Shown here piece by piece: positions 48,117 through 59,170 of a stretch of 64,000 nt of DNA. Position 1 is the stretch's first letter, and the number at the start of each line of letters is the position of its first letter. Origin of the DNA: Labia minor (lineage: Eukaryota; Arthropoda; Insecta; Dermaptera; Spongiphoridae); NCBI GenBank assembly GCA_963082975.1, contig OY720349.1:65098501-65162500 (forward strand), written 5' to 3'. A program made the position numbers and the translations under genes. The notes under the pieces are model-generated. The model saw only the letters and a list, made by a program, of their open reading frames with translations, did no database searches and had not been told where the DNA came from.

Positions 48117-48665
48117 CAGGGTTATGAATTAATATAAATAAAATGATCCATAAATATAAATAAAATTATTCATTAATATAAATAAAATCAAAATAAATTT
48201 AAACAAAGCTTTTAAGTTTTATATACACACTAATACAATTTAAAAATAGCTTTAAAACATTTTCACTATTTTTTTTATTTAAAATTAGATGAAATCTTAC
48301 CGTACCGTGCACAAATAATGATCAAAATGGTACCACGGGATCGTGAGTCTGCCCGGTGAGAGTTCTGTCTCTCATGCTCACGAGTAGAGGAATGGTTTCG
48401 TGGTGGCAGTAACCTCGATTTAGATAGTAGAAGTCAAATATTTTTGGCAAGTGAGCGTTAGCTGGTGTGCCTCCACTAGGGCTCTAGTTACGCTGCGTTT
48501 CATCACACTTGCAGATTCATGTATTAGTTTGTATATAAAACTTTAATAAAGCTTTGTTTAAATTTATTTTGATTTTATTTATATTATTGAATAGTTTTAT
48601 TTATTTTGATGAATAATTTTATTTATATTTATGAATCATTTTCTTTATATCAATGCATAACCCTG
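48117..48665. mobile_element. TA-flanked MITE with ~140-bp inverted ends and a GC-rich core
   Basis: The ends CAGGGTTATGAATT and AATGCATAACCCTG are flanked by TA (48115-48116, 48666-48667). The inverted match extends about 120-145 bp on each side, including several ATAAATAAAAT-type tandem units and AATTTAAACAAAGCTTT. The core (about 48295-48520) is much richer in GC (GGGATCGTGAGTCTGCCCGG, TCGTGGTGGCAGTAACCTCG) and shows no transposase homology. The ends share CAGGGTTAT with the Tc1/mariner-class relic ending at 57846, whose transposase family may have moved it. Confidence 0.82.
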
Positions 48666-51600
48666 TATTAATATTAAGAGTTATCGATTGGATGAGTGAC
48701 ATTCAATTAATCCAACTAATATTTATGAATTTCTTTAAAATCTAAATCTAAATTTTTCATTCAAAGGTAAAGTGAAATTAAAATCAACCTACAAACATAG
48801 GCAGGTTTCTATATATGTTTTTTTAGAATATAGGTCTTTCCATAATAATTCATTAATTTTGAAATTTTGAATTAACATTTTTTACATGATTTTTCTAAAA
48901 TTCTAAATAGTTCTCCTTTTTCTTCTATGCGTGAAAGCTTATAGTTAAAATGATATTTTAGATTTTGCAAATATTTATATATTATACAACAAAGATAATA
49001 AAATTTTCAAAATTTTTTATAAAAATAATTTTTTCTTCATAAATATTTACAAATTTAAAATTCAAAGGTGAAATTTTATTGTATATAACCATTTCAATAT
49101 TTGAACTTTAATTTTAATTTATCCTAAATACTTTCACCTTTTTACCATTCAAGTGATGAGAATAAAAAGAAATAACTCGTGTATCTTGTTTTGAGTTTAA
49201 GAACATGAGATTTTTTTATTATTACCTTTTTAAAAAATTTATATTACCCCTCTCTCCACACATTTTTCTTATTCAAATGATTCAATGTTTTTATTACATG
49301 ACTTAGTTCTCGATGTTGATGTTGTTGTTATTGTCACGTTATTTAATTCGAAAGTACTTGTAGTAATTTTGTTATTTTATTCTAAATGGAACATTGATGT
49401 TGATGTCACATTTATAGGGCCTATAAAGTATTTCTTTTTTTTTTAAAGTTAAAGGACCACACTAAAGAATTAAATGCCTAAATTTAAAAGGGTTGGGACA
49501 TATTTCCTTATTTCGTTCTCTTCTTTTTATTAACCAATCAATTAAATGTTAATGAAAATTCCAAGTGTAAGAAGAGGAAGAAGATGTCTTCCGAAAGAAT
49601 TTATAGAGATCATAAAAGTATTTTATTTATTTTTTTTTCTAATTCTACTAGGAAAGAGAGATGAGACTATTACTTTTTAACTTCCTTCCCTTTTACAGAA
49701 ATTCTTCTATCAATTTATAGTCACTGAAATTGTCAACTATGTTTTATCTATTTCGAATTGATATAAATCACAAACACATATTTTAATTTTTTTTTTTATA
49801 AAATTGGTATATCAGGCACTTGAAGGAAAATGATGCACATAAAATTCTGTAATAGATTTTCATATATAAATTCAATTATTTTTTTATAAAATAAAACAAA
49901 TAATGAAATAAATAATTTAATCAAATGTCTACATTTTGTTACAATGGATAGATTTATGAAATTATTAGATTAAACTTTAGGTATTAGTTGAAACATTTTA
50001 ATATATTATGTAAGTTAAATTAAATCTAAAAAATATAAAACTTGATAAGAATAATTTATAATTAAACTCTAAAAGTTTCAAGTTTATTGATTTATTTGCT
50101 TTAGGCACATTTCGGTTGTTACACCAAAATCAGAAGCTTTGTGACGAGAAGAAAAATAAGCTTCTGATAATGAACCGAAATGCGCGTGAAACAAATAACT
50201 TGAAACATGAAGAATTAAGAAGGAGAAAAATTACAGTATTATACTTGTTATTTTATATTAAGTTTATTCAATTATCAACTTTAATTTTAGTTTACAAAAT
50301 ATAAAAAGGTTCGATAATTAAAATATTCAACTATCGTAATAGACCTAATAAACGATTTGCTTTACTATCTATCGACATTTTTTGTGACAGTAGTAATTAA
50401 TTTTTTAATTTTTAACCTCGAAAATTTAATTCAGAAGCGAAATCTTGGAATATTGAACTTATATAATGATTTTGAGCAATACAATCACATATCAAACAAA
50501 TTAAAATTAAAACACAATATTAGATTTTAAAAAAGAAACTACAGCCGATAGTTTTATATGATTTTGATTTGATTTAAGATAACAAACAGATTTAAGATGA
50601 CTACACATAAATATATATATTCAATTTCTATTTATTTGTTTTTTCATATATGTATATATAGTTAAATTAATTCTACTAATATTTACATTGTGTTCGAACT
50701 CATTTGGTTAATGTTTATGTCATAGCCGTAATGAGTTATGATCTGCTGTAATTTTACAAATATTCATCAGTGATATATTCATATATAATAATAAACGGTT
50801 AATTATAATTGTAAATAAATAAGATGTAATTGAAAAATATATATCTGACTAATCTCTATTATATTTGTCAACGAATTCATTATTATTATTACTTTGATGT
50901 AATATCTAAATTTAGTGCCTTTCAAAAATATTATCTTCAAAAGCTGCTTTGTTTTTTTTTAAGGGGCACTATATGACGACGGTTGGGCAATGTAAGTACC
51001 TTTTACGACTTGACTGACTTTTCTAATGAAGATTCGGATGCAACTGACGAGATAGGAAGAAACGAGATGGACTTGTTTTACTATCCATCCCCATTAATCA
51101 GTAATTTGCCTTCATTTATTTGTTTATTCTTAAAAATAAAACAATATATATTAATTAAACACGATTTATTTTGGATAAATAAAAGGAATACAATAAGTTG
51201 GATGAATAGGTGTAGGATTGGAATGTTTGAAAAAATTGGGGTACCATAATAATTAAATATATATATATATATATATAGATACATAAATTTAGGTATTTAC
51301 CCAAAAATACTTAATACATAGATAAAAAATAAATACAATTATATTTTATTTTTGATCTTTAAAAAATAATATGTATATAAAATATTATTTTATTATCCGA
51401 CCAATTATAATAAATTTTTAATTGTATAATAAAAGCAGTGTCAATTAGTATTAATGTCATTTTAACAACCATTCAATGATTCAATATAAAAATAATAATT
51501 AATTAACTTTGATGAATAATAAATAATCAACCTTTAGTAACGATCATTTATTAAATATTAAATTAAATGAATTATCAATTATTATAAAAAAAAATTAAAT

Positions 51601-52789
51601 ACTTAACTATGTATTTAAAATAAAGAAAATCAATATGTAAATTTTAAAAGATAATTAATTTACAAGAAAAAAAAATTATTTTAATGAAAGTATTAATTTC
51701 ATTTTCAAATTGTTCTTTATTCTATATTAAAATAGAAATCTTATTTAGGCCATTAATAATATCTTACATATATAATAATGTTGTATTAATAATATATGAA
51801 AAATTAAGAATTATTTGTCATGAACTATTTTAAAAATTTAATAAGATTAAATATATTATATTAATTTACCTAAATCTCCGGTGTTGTATGTGAGAAACAA
51901 CTTTGTTAATTCAGTGATGCCATGGTTAATTTTAACTTTACATAGTTAATTTATTTATTCTAATCTATTCCAGGTTGCCCTTTTACAGTCACTCCAATGA
52001 ATTCAGAAAATGTATTTATTAATTGACTCGTATAATAAAAAGTCAATACAATCTGTATGACAGATCGTGTTAATGGCTTGGGATGTCTGCACATCCTTAA
52101 TAAAATAATAATAATAATAATAATATTAAATAAAATATAAATGATGAACTATAGCGATATTGGTGTATGTTAACAAGTATTAATATTATCAAATTCACCT
52201 GTGTAATATTTTATATTTAATAATCTATTAATTTAATTATTTTATTAGAATATAAGTGATATAAAAATAAATGACATTTATTCAATTTTCCAATATTTTT
52301 ACGTAATATATCTTTTAATGAAATATTTTGTATTTTATTCAATTTTAATAATAAACTAATATTTTAAGTAATTGATTACTGTCTAAATTATAAATATACG
52401 TATATATATATATATATTGTACATTTATTTTCAATCTCATTTTACATAAATGAAGATGACTGACATGTAAATTGATAAATCATAAAAAATAATTAAAATC
52501 TGGCAAATAAATTCAATTAATTTTCTAAAGAAGTATTTGTATTGTACATTTATTGTACCTTTTGAGTTACTATATATTTTATACATTAATAATTATATCA
52601 ATTAAATTTAATCTTATATTTTAAAAAAATACTATTGTAGTGAAATTAATTTAATTTTTTTTTTTAAAGAATATCGATTTATTTGTAGTGTAATAAAATT
52701 GAACCATTATTTGTGATTAAATTGCATAAGAATATTAATCTATATATGGTTAAGATGGAATAATTATATGGAAAAGCAATTTACTTTGA

Positions 52790-53010
52790 TGAAAGTTCGG
52801 TAAGATGAACGAACGATCAACTTGATCTAACCCTACCACCTACCTACCAATCAAGACTGCCTACATATTTAAAGTGCTTCCTTCCTATCTTAGCGGCTGC
52901 TTAACCTGCTACTCTCTTGAAAGACCGCCCCGGGCTACAAAATTGTTATCATCCGTTCCATTCCAATTTTAATCATCTATTTCTCACATTGAAAGAAATT
53001 CACATAGAAC
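52790..53010. other. GC-richer non-coding island
   Basis: Contains CTACCACCTACCTACCAATC and AAGACCGCCCCGGGCTACAA. No open frame worth calling; possible regulatory element in the predicted 31-kb intron. Confidence 0.25.
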
Positions 53011-54079
53011 ATGAAAAATTGCATGAATAGGAAAAAAAAAAAAAGAATAGAAAAATAATTTCTTCTTTATGTGTCTCGGAACATTTAGAATATATTAGAG
53101 ATCAGAGTATTATTTACCATTATATCTTATATATATATATATATGAATAATATTTTTCTTGATAAAAATGACCACCCAGGTGGCGATTGATTGACGAGAA
53201 TATTTTTGAATAAGAAAGAAAAACAAAATTAGAAATACCTCTCGGCTATTGCATTTTGAAAGTCGAATAAATTCTAGTTTTTAGTTTTATTTAAATATTT
53301 CGGCTTAACCGAACTTGGTTTATCGCTGCATTAACTATTCATTGCTGTTTTATAATTTGTGTCATTAGAGAAAAAAGAAATTTGAGAAAAGATTTGAATC
53401 GTTCTATAAAATTATTTTAGTAATGTTTTTACTTTTTAATTTTAATTTCAATTGATCCGTTTAATTGTAAAAAGTAATATATTATCAAGGGTACTTATCG
53501 ACTCATGTGAGTTAAACCTTCCCATTCATCTAGAAATTTGTTTTTTCAAATTTTAACTAAAAACATATGCAGGTTGGTGGTCTTGAGGTTATATAGTATT
53601 TTAACGTCAAACTCAAAGGATCAAATTTCACCAAGTTCAATTAGATTGAAGAATTAATAAAGCATTATATCTAAATACAAAGCTTACTAAAATAGATCCG
53701 ATAAAGTTAAAAAAAAAAAATTATGATAATTTGACCATAAATATTCAATTATTATATTGTTTAATTTACTTTTCATTTAATGACTAATTTTAAGCATAAA
53801 AATATATTAAAGGAAAGTGAGAGGAAAGGTAATTTTAATATTTTAATAACTAAATTTTAAAGGAATTTATAATTTTTAACTTTAGATAATCGATAATTTG
53901 ACTACCTGTATATATGACAATAATAAATGAAAAAAATAAAAATAAGAAATAATAATATATAATCGATAATAATTTGTTAGTCAATGTGTTTTGTTTTTAA
54001 AACCGGTCAATTTTACTTAGAATTATCCTAATTATATAAATTTTGCATATTAGCGATGGTAAAAAAAAAAAAAAGAATA

Positions 54080-54380
54080 AAGATTTCTGTGTGTGGGTTT
54101 AACTGGATATATGTGAGTTCGTCGATAGCACGCCGCTTTCATTTGAGGGAACACCTTGGATTGCCTCTTGGCTATTAATGTTTCAATTATGAGGCGCAAC
54201 TTTACAATATGTAATTGCCACCGGCGGCGAAGAGTGGCGCCACACGCGAAGGTGCGAAAATCACACACGCATCGATATAGAAGTAAAGAATGAGAAGAGA
54301 TATCCTAGGTGGAGGGAAAACTTGGATGAATGATGGTTGACCACCTGGGAAGAAGTAGAAAAAACGGTTTAGCCCACACA
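54080..54380. other. GC-richer non-coding island
   Basis: Contains ATTGCCACCGGCGGCGAAGA, GTGGCGCCAC and an open minus-strand frame of 72 codons without recognisable domains. Candidate conserved intronic element. Confidence 0.25.
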
Positions 54381-55146
54381 CATTTTACGTTTTCAATGGG
54401 GTTGGAAAAAAAAGTGCTATACAATCATTTCTATTCTTGTACGAAGAAATTTATTTATTTTATGAAATGATTTTAAAAATAACAATTTGCTATAAATTTT
54501 TTAAAAAATTAATGCGCGGCTGCGCATACGAGTATCTTAGAGGGAATAGATCTTATTAGCATGTTTCTTTAATTTTGTTATTGTTATTTTTAAATAGAAT
54601 CTTAAAAATTGGAGAAAACCAGATTTAAAAATTTTGACTATATTGGAAATAAGTCATTTTAGTAGAAGTATAAAATGAAAGAGATTGAATTAGGTATGTT
54701 GTCATCTCAAACAACACATTTAAAAGAATACGTATACTTCTCCTTTATACACACAAACACATTCAGGTCAATGTCAAGGTTACTTTATATATCTTTCGCG
54801 TCCTCTTATAATACTTTGTTGTTCATATTCTCTCCATACATTTATTTATCTTATATAAATTATTATCAGGGTAACCTAAATATAAATATAATAAAATATG
54901 ATAAAAATAATGTGTATTATTAATTAATTTTTTGAATTTAAATTAATTATACTATATAAATTGTAAAATTATTAGTATATTGAAGAGTTGATAGGGTTTT
55001 GATCCAAATTATTGTTTTACAAATTTTATTCAAATAAGTAAGGTTAAAAAAAAAAATTAGCTATACCTAAGTACAAATATATGTATATTCACTCGAATAG
55101 AAAAAATATAAATATATTTATTTTTATATTTTAATGTATAAAAAAT

Positions 55147-55183
55147 GATCGCAATACTATCTCTTACGAGATAGTAAAAAGAA
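55147..55183 (-). repeat. Stem-loop repeat family, terminal fragment
   Basis: The reverse complement matches the left end of 8508-8769: TTTTTACTATCTCG, AGAGATAGTATTGCGATC. The hairpin stem ACTATCTC / GAGATAGT is conserved with a different loop. Confidence 0.65.
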
Positions 55184-55910
55184 TTCAAAATAATATCATA
55201 TATAAAAATTTTAATTGATTAAAATAAGCAATTAAAATCATGTAAATTAAAATTTTTTCATTATTTTAAGATAATGCGTAGTAATGTGTTAATAAAGATT
55301 AAAAAAAAGAATAAACCATTGGTTTACTGACTCAAGTGAAAGCAATCAATTTTTTTTTTTTATAATTTATGAAATGTTCAACTATGCATGTGAAATGGAA
55401 TATCTCTTTCCGATGTAGATACTCGTACACGACTTACAACTTACATTTTTTTTTAATTATAAACAAAAAAAAAAAAAAAATTATTGCTAGGTCAGGAAAT
55501 CTTAAAGATTGTAATTAATATTGATTGATGTCTAATATCCATTACTTAGATTACTTGTAATTAAGTATCATGGTTTCTACCTGAGGGAGAAGTGAAGGCT
55601 AAAATTCTATGAAAGATGAATTTCCAGCTTCCACTCTTTCCAACTTTATTTCTCTATTTATCTCAATTCAGAATATTTTAAATAAGTTATAAAATATTTT
55701 AATGTTGTTAGGTTTATTATCAATGGTTTCAATTGATAAATTTCAAAGTTTATTTAGAAAATAATTAGGAATGACAAGGGTAAGTAAGTAGAGGCGGACA
55801 AATGAATAATAACTATTAATCTATGCAAATTCACTGGATGATGTTTCTTTCCCTTGCCAGGAAACTTTACAATTCATAGAGGAGATGATGAGAGAGAGAA
55901 CGTCAGGATG

Positions 55911-55942
55911 CTTACCTGTAACAGAAAAAAAAAAACAATAAC
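55911..55942 (-). promoter_or_regulatory. Recursive (zero-length exon) splice site in the long intron
   Basis: Read on the minus strand, a tract of T residues runs into ctgttacag and is followed immediately by gtaagcatcc. A strong 3' splice site therefore abuts a strong 5' splice site, with the AG|GT junction between 55916 and 55915. This is the ratchet-point arrangement known from long introns of Drosophila genes, where an intron is removed in steps. It lies about 0.9 kb downstream of the start-codon exon, inside the predicted 31-kb intron and on the same strand. It could also be the start of a cassette exon using the same acceptor. Motif seen directly; use in vivo inferred. Confidence 0.5.
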
Positions 55943-56844
55943 ATTAATTAATGAATAAAAAATAAATAAATAAAATGAACAACAAATTAACAGCGATTAA
56001 TTAAAATATTTTTTTTTTGCAAACATGTCTAGGCCAATGCCAAGGTGGTCATGCAAATATTTTTCCAGTGATTAATTAGTCTATAATATATCCTATATAT
56101 ATATATATAATTGAATACATACTAAATATAACTTGTATCCCTCTATTCTATATATTTTCAAGTTATAAGTCTCTGACTCTCATACTTTATTATACGGTTA
56201 TAGATAATTACTACTATTTCATAATATTTGTAATTATATATATAGAAGAGAAGTGAATATAAATAATAATAATAATAAATTATAAAAGGTACATTCTATT
56301 TTCAATTTTCGATCAAATAAATAATTAAATTAAATATTATAATTCACTATAATTCTTTAATCTTAATTTTAATAAATATAAATCAACATCGGACTTTTTA
56401 TTTTCACTTTGTTGTTTTTTTTTCAACAAATTTCAAATAATTTTTTATGTATATTTCAAGTACCAGTGTAAAAATGCCAATTAAGCAAATTACATAAACT
56501 CATGCTCTGAATTCTATTTATTACATGACTTAAAGAATAGAGGAAAAAAAAGAAGCAATTGAAAATAAAAAGAGTGCGATATTTTGAAAAGGCTTGAACA
56601 TTGGTCTCAAATAGAATCCAAAATAAAATTAAAAAAAAAAAAACACTTCAATTAAATAAAGAATTATGCAAACTTTGATAGAAATGCATATAAATTAACT
56701 AGAATAATACATATTTGAATTAATATACACATTGTGAATGTATTGGAAGTATTGGAGGAAAAAAAAAATGTTCAAAAGATCTTTATGTCTAGAGATGAAA
56801 ATCAATGAATATTTGAATGATAAGACGAAAAACATGTTTCTTAC

Positions 56845-56867
56845 TTCACCAGTGTTGGGGTCATCAT
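56845..56867 (-). CDS. Start-codon exon of a secreted, FGF-like candidate gene
   Basis: Only the coding part of this exon is given: two consecutive ATG codons at 56867-56862, then five codons and two bases, ending at 56845 before a good donor (GAA|gtaaga). An in-frame stop lies a short way upstream, so these are the first usable ATGs; the 5' edge of the exon and the transcription start were not found. The two leftover bases combine with the first G of exon 25702-25657 to give lysine, and the joined peptide begins MMTPTLVKFPQLAVSA, the n-region of a signal peptide. A second reading frame of the same segment (PGVVDDDPNTGE) and a plus-strand splice pair (ttcaccag / gtgagt) are also open, so the call rests on the phase match with the next two exons. 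Seen: splice motifs and phase. Inferred: one gene across 42 kb. Confidence 0.5.
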
Positions 56868-57073
56868 CAACAACACCAGGTCTTTGGTGAGTAATTCCAA
56901 GAATTATACTTATATTATACCTATTAAAGTAATAATTGTTTGTATAATATGATAATTGGCCTCAAACCATTAATTAGCATATACATAGCAAATTCTTATC
57001 TATTTATTTGTTCATAGAAAAATGAAAGAAAAATAAATATAATAATAAATTATAATTTTACCTCAGGATTATT

Positions 57074-57342
57074 ATTATTATAAAACCGAGAGGGCTGCGA
57101 TGGGCTGGCTAGAATGGGAGAGGAAAGAATGGCGAAAAATATATTGGTTGGGATGTCGATTGGGAAGAACAAGGACGTGGTAGGTGGACAATGTAGGAGG
57201 GGGCGTGACAGAGATGGGAGAGGGTGGGGATGGTCGTGGCTCAGGATAGGAACACTAGGAGAAACTAAACTGAATGAAGAAATCTTGTTGCTGAGGTCTT
57301 GAACTTTCGAGTTCAGTAGAGCCACAGAGATAGATAGAGAGA
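57074..57342 (+). mobile_element. Truncated LINE fragment of the GATA-tail family, copy 5
   Basis: It begins with ATAAAACCGAGAGGGCTGCG and ends GAACTTTCGAGTTCAGTAGA followed by GCCACAGAGATAGATAGAG. It abuts a Tc1/mariner-class transposase pseudogene (57379-57708) on its right, so one element probably interrupted or truncated the other. Confidence 0.75.
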
Positions 57343-57378
57343 TTATTATTATTAGGTATCGTTCGGGCATAGAACTAA

Positions 57379-57708
57379 CAATCAACCGGCAAACCAAGTG
57401 TACCAGACGAAACGGTTGAACTAATTAGACAATCGGCAATTAGAAGTCCTGGGAAGTCCATTCCTCATCGAAGCGTTGAATTAGGTATTCCAAAAACAAC
57501 GGTTCACAAAGTTTTACATAAAAAACTCAAATCACACGCTTATAAAATTCAGATTCTGCAGGAATTGAAACACAATGATGGTGTAAACCGTTACAATTTC
57601 GCTGTTAAAATGTTGGTCATAATAAGTGAAAACGAATCACTTTTAGATGATATAATTTTTACAGACGAAGAAAAGTTAGCGAATGTTTGGAGAGAAGTTG
57701 ATTACTAA
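57379..57708 (+). pseudogene. Tc1/mariner-class transposase pseudogene with internal deletion
   Basis: The open segment starts QSTGKPSVPDETVELIRQSA, continues through a helix-turn-helix (SVELGIPKTTVHKVLHKKL) and YKIQILQELKHNDGVNRYNF, and reaches IIFTDEEK, where the first catalytic Asp block (FTDE) lies. It then jumps to NVWREVDY and a stop; KGAHIK follows in another frame, the usual end of this transposase family. About the middle third of the protein is therefore missing. No start codon remains at the left edge, where a LINE fragment (57074-57342) abuts. The right end of the element, CAGGGTTATCATGTGGGTGC on the minus strand, ends at 57846 next to TA. Confidence 0.82.
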
Positions 57709-57846
57709 GGGCGCCCATATTAAAATTTATTAATTATGTAAAAAAACTGTATGAGACGACAACTTAGATTAATAAACAACATTAACTGTAAGTAATTCTG
57801 TTTTTCTTTAAACAATGTTTGAAACCGCACCCACATGATAACCCTG
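57709..57846 (+). mobile_element. 3' untranslated part and right terminus of the Tc1/mariner-class relic
   Basis: Non-coding sequence downstream of the broken transposase runs to the terminal CAGGGTTATC (read on the minus strand) followed by TA. This 9-10 bp end is shared with the ends of the MITE at 48117-48665. Confidence 0.6.
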
Positions 57847-58570
57847 TATATATATATATATATTATTTTTAACAATTTAAAAAATCCACAAATATATTTA
57901 AATTAATTTTTATCAATATATAATTAAACGTTTTTTTATTTTCAAATTCTTTATTATAAAATTGTCAGGACAAAAATAATTTTATAATCATATTTACAGA
58001 TTTAATACCTATCTAGAAAGAAACTATAAATATATACAGGAAGATTAAAAAAAAAATTAATGATAAGAGGAAAGCTTTTGGATGAATAATATACTAAGTT
58101 ATATTTTTTATTACTATTACATTTTTATGGAATATCATGTAGGAGGTGATCCTATCTTTTGATTATAATATCTATTATTATAACTTTTGTTAATTGTTCA
58201 TATATACACAAATTCCATATAAATAAATAAATAAATTTATATCATTAATCTGAAATGTTTTATCCATTAAAATTTCATCGTGTTTAAAAAACAATTCTAA
58301 TAAAAAATGATTGGGTTTTTATTTAATTTTATATTAAATGAAATAAGATAATTATCATTCTATCCATAACTTGACAATTTATGAAGTCTATCCTGATCAA
58401 ATCAGGTTTTTTTTTTAAATTTTAAATAAATATATGTACTTCCAAGACGAATGAATATAATTTATAGAGAAGAAATTATGAATAAAAATGAGGATTAATT
58501 AATCGTATGTGTTTTTCATTTGGATATCTTTTAGGTGAGTGAATGTTAATGTGTGACATTATAGGTATTA

Positions 58571-59170
58571 TTATTAACACTAGCTGCCCAACCAGCCTAC
58601 GGCGATCTTGCTATTTAATCAGAGAGTTCACTTCAAAACATATTTTTATAGTAAATTCATCAAATCTTTTCTTTTCAAATTTTTATTTTTTTTAATTTAG
58701 TTTGAATTTGAATTTTTTACTCTTTAATTTTTAATTTTTATAAATCATATACGTTTTTATATTTCAAAAATTATCTATGCTTAGAACCAAAGAAATTCTA
58801 TTTTATGTTTACCTTATTTTGAAAATCATCTCCCCCATAAAAACCTTGAATGATTCTTTTAATAAAATAGATTTTACTTTAAAAAACCTACGTTTATGTT
58901 TAATATTTAGACTTGTGTGGATTTGTTTTTGAAGTGGGAGGTCAAATTGCTATGAAATTTCAGATTTTTTTTTACCTTTCAAGGTTCAAGAATCCATTTC
59001 TCATATTTTTAAAAATTATATTTCTGCATTTTTGACGATGTGTATGTATAAATGTATCTACTCAGTGAGCAAATTTTGAGATCGTTCTATCAGTAACCAT
59101 ATTTTTGTCATACAATTATTTCTTAATAAATAAATTATTACTTTAAATAAAAAAAAAAAAAAAAAAAAAA
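58571..59170 (+). mobile_element. Probable degraded retroposon with poly(A) end
   Basis: It begins CTAGCTGCCCAACCAGCCTA, resembling a motif common in dispersed arthropod repeats, and ends about 600 bp later in a 22-nt A-run (59149-59170). Between them is AT-rich sequence without an open frame. No second copy in the window and no clear target duplication, so the call is tentative. Confidence 0.35.

Larger units (their letters stand above)
48668..55910. other. Long AT-rich intronic stretch
   Basis: No gene supported. It contains islands at 52790-53010 and 54080-54380, and a plus-strand frame at 50983-51249 whose first third (DLTDFSNEDSDATDEIGRNE) is acidic and may be a transposase scrap. Confidence 0.35.
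25703..56844 (-). other. Predicted 31-kb intron of the secreted-protein gene
   Basis: The intron is bounded by gtaaga at 56844 and cag at 25703 on the minus strand. It contains the recursive splice site near its 5' end. It also holds two mariner derivatives (34555-35156, 36768-37270), a truncated LINE (38645-38928), one copy of the paired-TGACGTCA repeat (45491-46087), a Helitron-like remnant (47601-47988) and a TA-flanked MITE (48117-48665). Outside these it is AT-rich sequence without recognisable coding content. Existence of the intron depends on the exon chain. Confidence 0.45.
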
